Assembly: GCA_947172415.1 (NCBI GenBank)
Contig: OX359189.1
Location: 5,222,501 to 5,286,500, forward strand
Length of the DNA stretch: 64,000 bases
Origin: Chondrosia reniformis
Taxonomy: Eukaryota > Porifera > Demospongiae > Chondrillida > Chondrillidae
Direction: 5' to 3'
Part shown: positions 59,993-64,000 of the stretch, piece after piece
How positions within the stretch are numbered: the stretch's first letter is position 1
Layout of the letters: every line of letters begins with the position of its first letter
Made by a program: the position numbers and the translations under genes
Notes under the pieces: generated by a model
Told to the model about the DNA's origin: nothing
The model's input: only the letters and a program-made list of their open reading frames with translations
Databases searched by the model: none

Positions 59993-62610
59993 ATGAAGCC
60001 ATTGTCACCTTCCCTTAAGAAAGCTGCTACTGTACTAAAATCAGATGGTGTTGTTGCACTCCCAACAGATACCCTCTATGGAGTTGCTGCATTGGCAAGC
60101 TCTACTGAAGGGATTGGAAAACTTTATGATTTGAAAAGGAGAGATGGAAACAAGCCAGTTGCCATTTGTGTTTCCAATATAGCAGACATTCATAAGTGAG
60201 TGCAATAATAATGAAAATGTTTTTGGTAATTAGTTTGGAAAATGTTAACAAAAGAATTTAATATGTTGTGGTTTTAGGTTGGGGTTGCAAAAATTAGTGA
60301 AAATTCACCATGCTTTCGTTGTAATGCGTACTTAATAACAGTTCATCACAACTGAATATTGCTGAGGCCCCAAAAATAGATCTAGTTTCTCCGGATTGAA
60401 AGGATTTTGAAGCAAGATTAGTTGATTTAAAAATGATGAATACATTGAAATCTCAGTTTCCAGGAGTAAGGATAACTATACAGAGTTTGGTACTGACTTT
60501 GATAGTTATTGCTTTGTGCAACTTTGTGTATTTGAGTTAGCTTATCACTTGCTAAATTTGGTGACAGGGGTAAAAATTTCATGTAAGTCTTTCTATCTTC
60601 GCCTATACAAAGAGAATCAGTCTAGTGAACATGAGAACAATATGAAGTCAGACTCATTCCCATGTGTGTGTATGACTGAGACTACATAATTGAACTCTGA
60701 CTAGTTTTTTCATCTTTTTAATTGTCTCTCTATATATATAGGTATTCTAAACCAACTGTCACAGATGCTGTACTTAAGGCATTGTTACCAGGTTCAATTA
60801 CTGTAGTATTTCATCGCTCTGATTGCCTAAATAAGGATTTGAATCCTGGTGTTGATCTGGTTGGGATCAGAATACCTGACTACCCAGCTGTTGTTAGATT
60901 GGTGGAGCTGTGTGGAACACCTCTGGCACTGACCAGTGCCAATATCAGCCAAGCACAAAGCTCATTGGAAATAGAGGTAGGAACAGTAGTGTTATTGTAT
61001 GTAGATTTTTAAAAAATGTATATTCTATTTGTGATTGTTGTGAATGAATAACGCAGCTTCATCTTTGCAATGCTTTGTCTTTTACACTTTATTGAGTGAT
61101 GGAAGGTAATCCTCGATGTGTTGAAATGAAGTAACAAAAATTAGTTAAATATTTAAGCGCTGAAACTGAAAGATGAATCATCCAGCATTTCTTATTTTAA
61201 GTTTAAAGTAGTTTTGTAAAACAGATCCTCACTCCATCATTCCAGCTTCCATCCTGTAGCAGTTGTATGCATACATTTTTCCTTCATAACTAATTTCAAT
61301 GGACTTTGTTATGATATGGTCAATGTTCATACATTTCAAACAGCTGTGTTGGAACTACTCTGTATGCTGCAGGAGTTTAAAGACACTTGGTCTGATTTAA
61401 ATCTTATTCTTGATGGAGGGAGGATTGGTACAAATAGTGGTAGTGCAGAAAGTGATGACGATCGCAGAGGTTCAACAGTAGTAGACCTTAGCAAAGAAGG
61501 ATATTACAGACTTATTAGAGAAGGAACGTAAGTCAAAGGTTATTATTAAACCTCACCATGTAATGCTGCTACGTATACAGTGTCTGTTTACTGCATTTCT
61601 AGTTTTGCTAGTTTAAAAGTTAAGTAGAAATGTTTGATTTATTCTCCAAATTATGTGTTATGATTGGGTTTTGGGAGTTTAAAAGTGATCTAACATTATG
61701 TATAGTATAATATGTAAACCACATACGTCATTTTCATTTTTTTCCTCTAATATTGCTTGTTTGGGTTTCTTGGTGACAAGTCAAATAAATCATCGTAGTC
61801 AAAGAGAAAGAGCCGAAAACCTAAATCTCTTATTTTAAAATGGCGGCCAAGAAACACTTGTTTTTTTTAAATTGATATGCTTTGTGTAGAGTGCATTCAG
61901 ACTTACGGTAGCCTATTCCCTAGTTTGGAAACATTTAGAACTTGTATTTGTAGGCATAAGTTAGGGCTAGTTCGTTTGAAAAAAGGAATTTTGGAATTGG
62001 GCCTATTGCTGCTTAACCACTTTGCTAACCTTGTAGAACAAGAACATTAAAGCACAATTTGGTATTTAGACCAGCATGCATATATGACTGCAAATATGTG
62101 AATGTAACTTAAAATCGAATTGTTGCTGTGTTAATTGATAATACATTGACTATGTAGCCAGTAGCAAGCGGAAGGTGATGGATACTCTCTCTGTTGCCTT
62201 TTTATGTAGCTAGTAGCAAGCGGAAGGTGATGGATACTCTCTCTGTTGCCTTTTTATGTAGCTAGTAGCAAGCGGAAGGTGATGGATACTCTCTCTGTTG
62301 CACTTCTTTTTTTATTTGCACAACCAACAGCAGTGCCGACATTTAGTATGGTGGTCTCTAAGATGGGAGGTGGCTGATTTAACCACATCCTCTACCAGAG
62401 AGACATAGGAATAGAATCATTAACATATAAATTAGGTGTAAAGTAACTGGTTTGGTAGCTGGTATTTCTGATTACCATTCCATTATCTGAATTGCTAGTA
62501 ATGAGTTTGAAGATCACCTTGCATCAAAATCCTTTGCTTTTCACAGGAATTCTGGCAAGATTATTGATATATTACAGGATGCTGGTCTGACAGAAGTAAA
62601 AGATAATTAA
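59993..62610 (+). CDS. YRDC: YRDC threonylcarbamoyl-AMP synthase, 4 exons, 218 aa
   Basis: Exons 59993-60195, 60742-60976, 61373-61527 and 62547-62610 join in phase (657 bases). The enzyme makes threonylcarbamoyl-AMP from threonine, bicarbonate and ATP, the first step of t6A37 in ANN-reading tRNAs, in cytosol and mitochondria. Family motifs: VVALPTDTLYGVA and KRRDGNKPVAICV (exon 1), LLPGSITVVFHRS and DLVGIRIPDYP with PLALTSANIS (exon 2), GSTVVDLS and YRLIREGT (exon 3), ending KDN. It lacks the C-terminal Sua5 domain, as in animal YRDC, and is shorter than human YRDC at the N-terminus. An upstream ATG at 59864 lies in repeat Y, so 59993 is chosen. The CTCTCTCTATGAAG run could instead be a 3' splice site for an unseen first exon encoding a targeting peptide. 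Confidence 0.92.
61800..62060 (+). mobile_element. dispersed repeat X, copy 3
   Basis: Contains TAGCCTATTCCCTAGTTTGG, AGGGCTAGTTCGTTTGAAAA and TTAACCACTTTGCTAACC, shared with 22.57 and (reversed) 24.3-24.7 kb, and begins near AAAATGGCGGCC. In the last intron of YRDC. Confidence 0.6.
62157..62301 (+). repeat. tandem repeat, 52-base unit, nearly 3 copies
   Basis: Units start at 62161, 62213 and 62265 (GTAGCAAGCGGAAGGTGATG..) and are almost identical, so the array is young. In the last YRDC intron. Confidence 0.95.
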
Positions 62611-62758
62611 AAACCATTGCTTGCATAAACACTCTGATTGATGACCTATTTCTGTACATACATGTACGTACTTGGTCTTGTATTTATATTCTATATACGT
62701 ATATATATATTTAATTATATTCCGTAATGTATAACCGATTCTTTGATTTTAGCGGTAC

Positions 62759-63877
62759 ATGTTGAGAGAATTTCACCAGACGCTTTTATATGTCGGCAGT
62801 GGTTCGCTAATTAATCCTCCCAAGGAGGCCGACGAAATGCCTTGGAAACGTTGCTCAATACGTAGGTCAATAACAATGGCGACGAATCCCTGGGTTGGGT
62901 CGGCGTCAGACACATTTCCTGGAGCTTCAAATTTACATGAGCATGATGTACAGTTAGACCAAAATAGCGAGGATGACAGAAGTAACAGCGACAGTTCGTC
63001 GGCCGTTAGGTATCAAGCAGAATCAAGACAACGACGGTCCGTCTACCCGAACACCAAGCGATACTATTTGAGTTTTATTTCGTTTTGCACTTCATTTTGC
63101 CTAATTTATGCAGCCTTCTTTCCTCTTCAATCACTTCAAGGATCACTTAACGCTACAGTAGGGTTTGTTTCTTTGGCTTCCCTTTACGTATGTTTTCAAT
63201 TATCATCCACGGTTGCTCCCATTTTCAACAAAATCTTTGGCCCGAAGTATGTCATAGTGACAGCGTACTTCTTCTTTGTATTGTACACGGCTTGTAACTA
63301 TTACCCTGAAACGTATACCCTTATACCGAGCTCGGTGGCACTCGGATGTGCCCATGGACCTCTCTGGGCAGCAGCCAATTTTTATACTGTGTCTCAGGCC
63401 AAGAAAGTAGCTGCTGTCTTACGAAAGAAACCCGAGGCATATATAGGAAAATTTACTGGAATTTTCTTTATGTTTTTCTTTGTTGGTGGATGTATTGGTA
63501 ATGCTATAGCCAGTAGTATACTCTTGCCAGACTCGGGAGGACTGAACATTCCCAGCAGCAACAGCAGTAATGGAAGTGGAGTGCAGTGCAATATTGACCC
63601 ATCACTGACAGCTGAAGTGTCGCCATGGGCCCGCTATACCTTGCTTTCCATCTATCTTAGCTTTGATATTGCAGCTATTGTGACTGCTGCGTTTGGAATG
63701 AAGAAAATAGGAGAAACTTCATATACTGAGAAAAGTTTGAAAATGTTTGTTAGAGAGGGTAAATCTAATGCTAAGACATTAATAAAGATGTTTTTCAACT
63801 GGAAATACATGCTAGTGATGCCAGTTATCTGCTATCAAGGACTACATAGTGCTTTCATTTCAGGAGCTTTCAATAAG
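62759..63877 (+). CDS. UNC-93-like membrane protein, first exon (gene continues past the window)
   Basis: The open frame runs to a GTGAGT donor at 63878; the remaining exons lie outside the window. A hydrophilic N-terminus is followed by membrane spans of the MFS-like UNC-93 family: FCTSFCLIYAAFFPLQSLQG, SLASLYVCFQLSSTVAPIF, YFFFVLYTACNYYPETY, ALGCAHGPLWAAANFYTVS, FTGIFFMFFFVGGCIGNAIA, a glycosylatable loop (SSNSSNGSG), then YLSFDIAAIVTAAFG. The ASN.. LQSSL-like and GPLWAAQG-like segments are typical of UNC93A/UNC-93, which modulate K+ channels or traffic receptors. Starts possible at 62759 or at 62876 (MATNPWVG, with the stronger ACAATGG context). Which paralogue it is cannot be said. Confidence 0.88.
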
Positions 63878-64000
63878 GTGAGTATGGTTGCACATTGTAT
63901 AGGTACGGCTACATAAGTACAATGCTAACTTTATGTTATAGTGTTATTCCAAAGTGCAGTCTTTTAGGAATTGCCACTCCAGTGTGTTTTCATTACTTTG

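Overview
This is nuclear DNA of an invertebrate animal, most likely a sponge. It is AT-rich. Its genes are built from many short exons with GT-AG introns of mostly 50-700 bases. It carries metazoan-only architecture (a ROS1/Sevenless-type receptor tyrosine kinase) and is full of small non-autonomous transposons, SINE-like repeats, LINE and Penelope-like fragments, and the palindromic words TACGTA and TACGTACGTA. The phylum is inferred from overall style; no species marker is visible.

Layout. 1-3.1 kb: the 3' end of a plus-strand gene with leucine-rich-repeat character. 3.1-6.6 kb: gene-poor. 6.66-20.9 kb, minus strand: one 26-exon gene whose exons join in frame throughout (4446 bases, 1481 codons plus stop). 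It encodes a dye-decolorising (DyP-type) heme peroxidase fused to a pyruvate-formate-lyase-like glycyl radical enzyme. The key residues of both enzymes are present, and the introns mark it as a host gene. This is the main discovery candidate: an O2-labile anaerobic-type radical enzyme tethered to a peroxidase in an animal. 20.9-26 kb: intergenic, with reverse-transcriptase debris and dispersed repeats. 26.1-56.1 kb, minus strand: a ROS1-like receptor gene of at least 45 exons, with signal peptide, fibronectin III domains, three YWTD-type propeller regions, a TM helix and a complete tyrosine kinase. Its introns hold a 5'-truncated LINE, a Penelope-like endonuclease fragment and several hairpins resembling hammerhead ribozyme cores. 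56.1-59.9 kb: ROS1 5' region, LINE tail and MITE. 60.0-62.6 kb, plus strand: YRDC (tRNA t6A synthesis) in four exons. 62.76 kb to the end, plus strand: first exon of an UNC-93-like membrane protein, 148 bases after the YRDC stop.

The genes do not form an obvious pathway. The one tight functional unit is the peroxidase-glycyl radical enzyme fusion. A glycyl radical enzyme needs a radical-SAM activase, and none is visible here. Exon coordinates were derived by hand from splice sites and codon phase. They are most reliable for the fusion gene, YRDC and ROS1 from 45121 downward.
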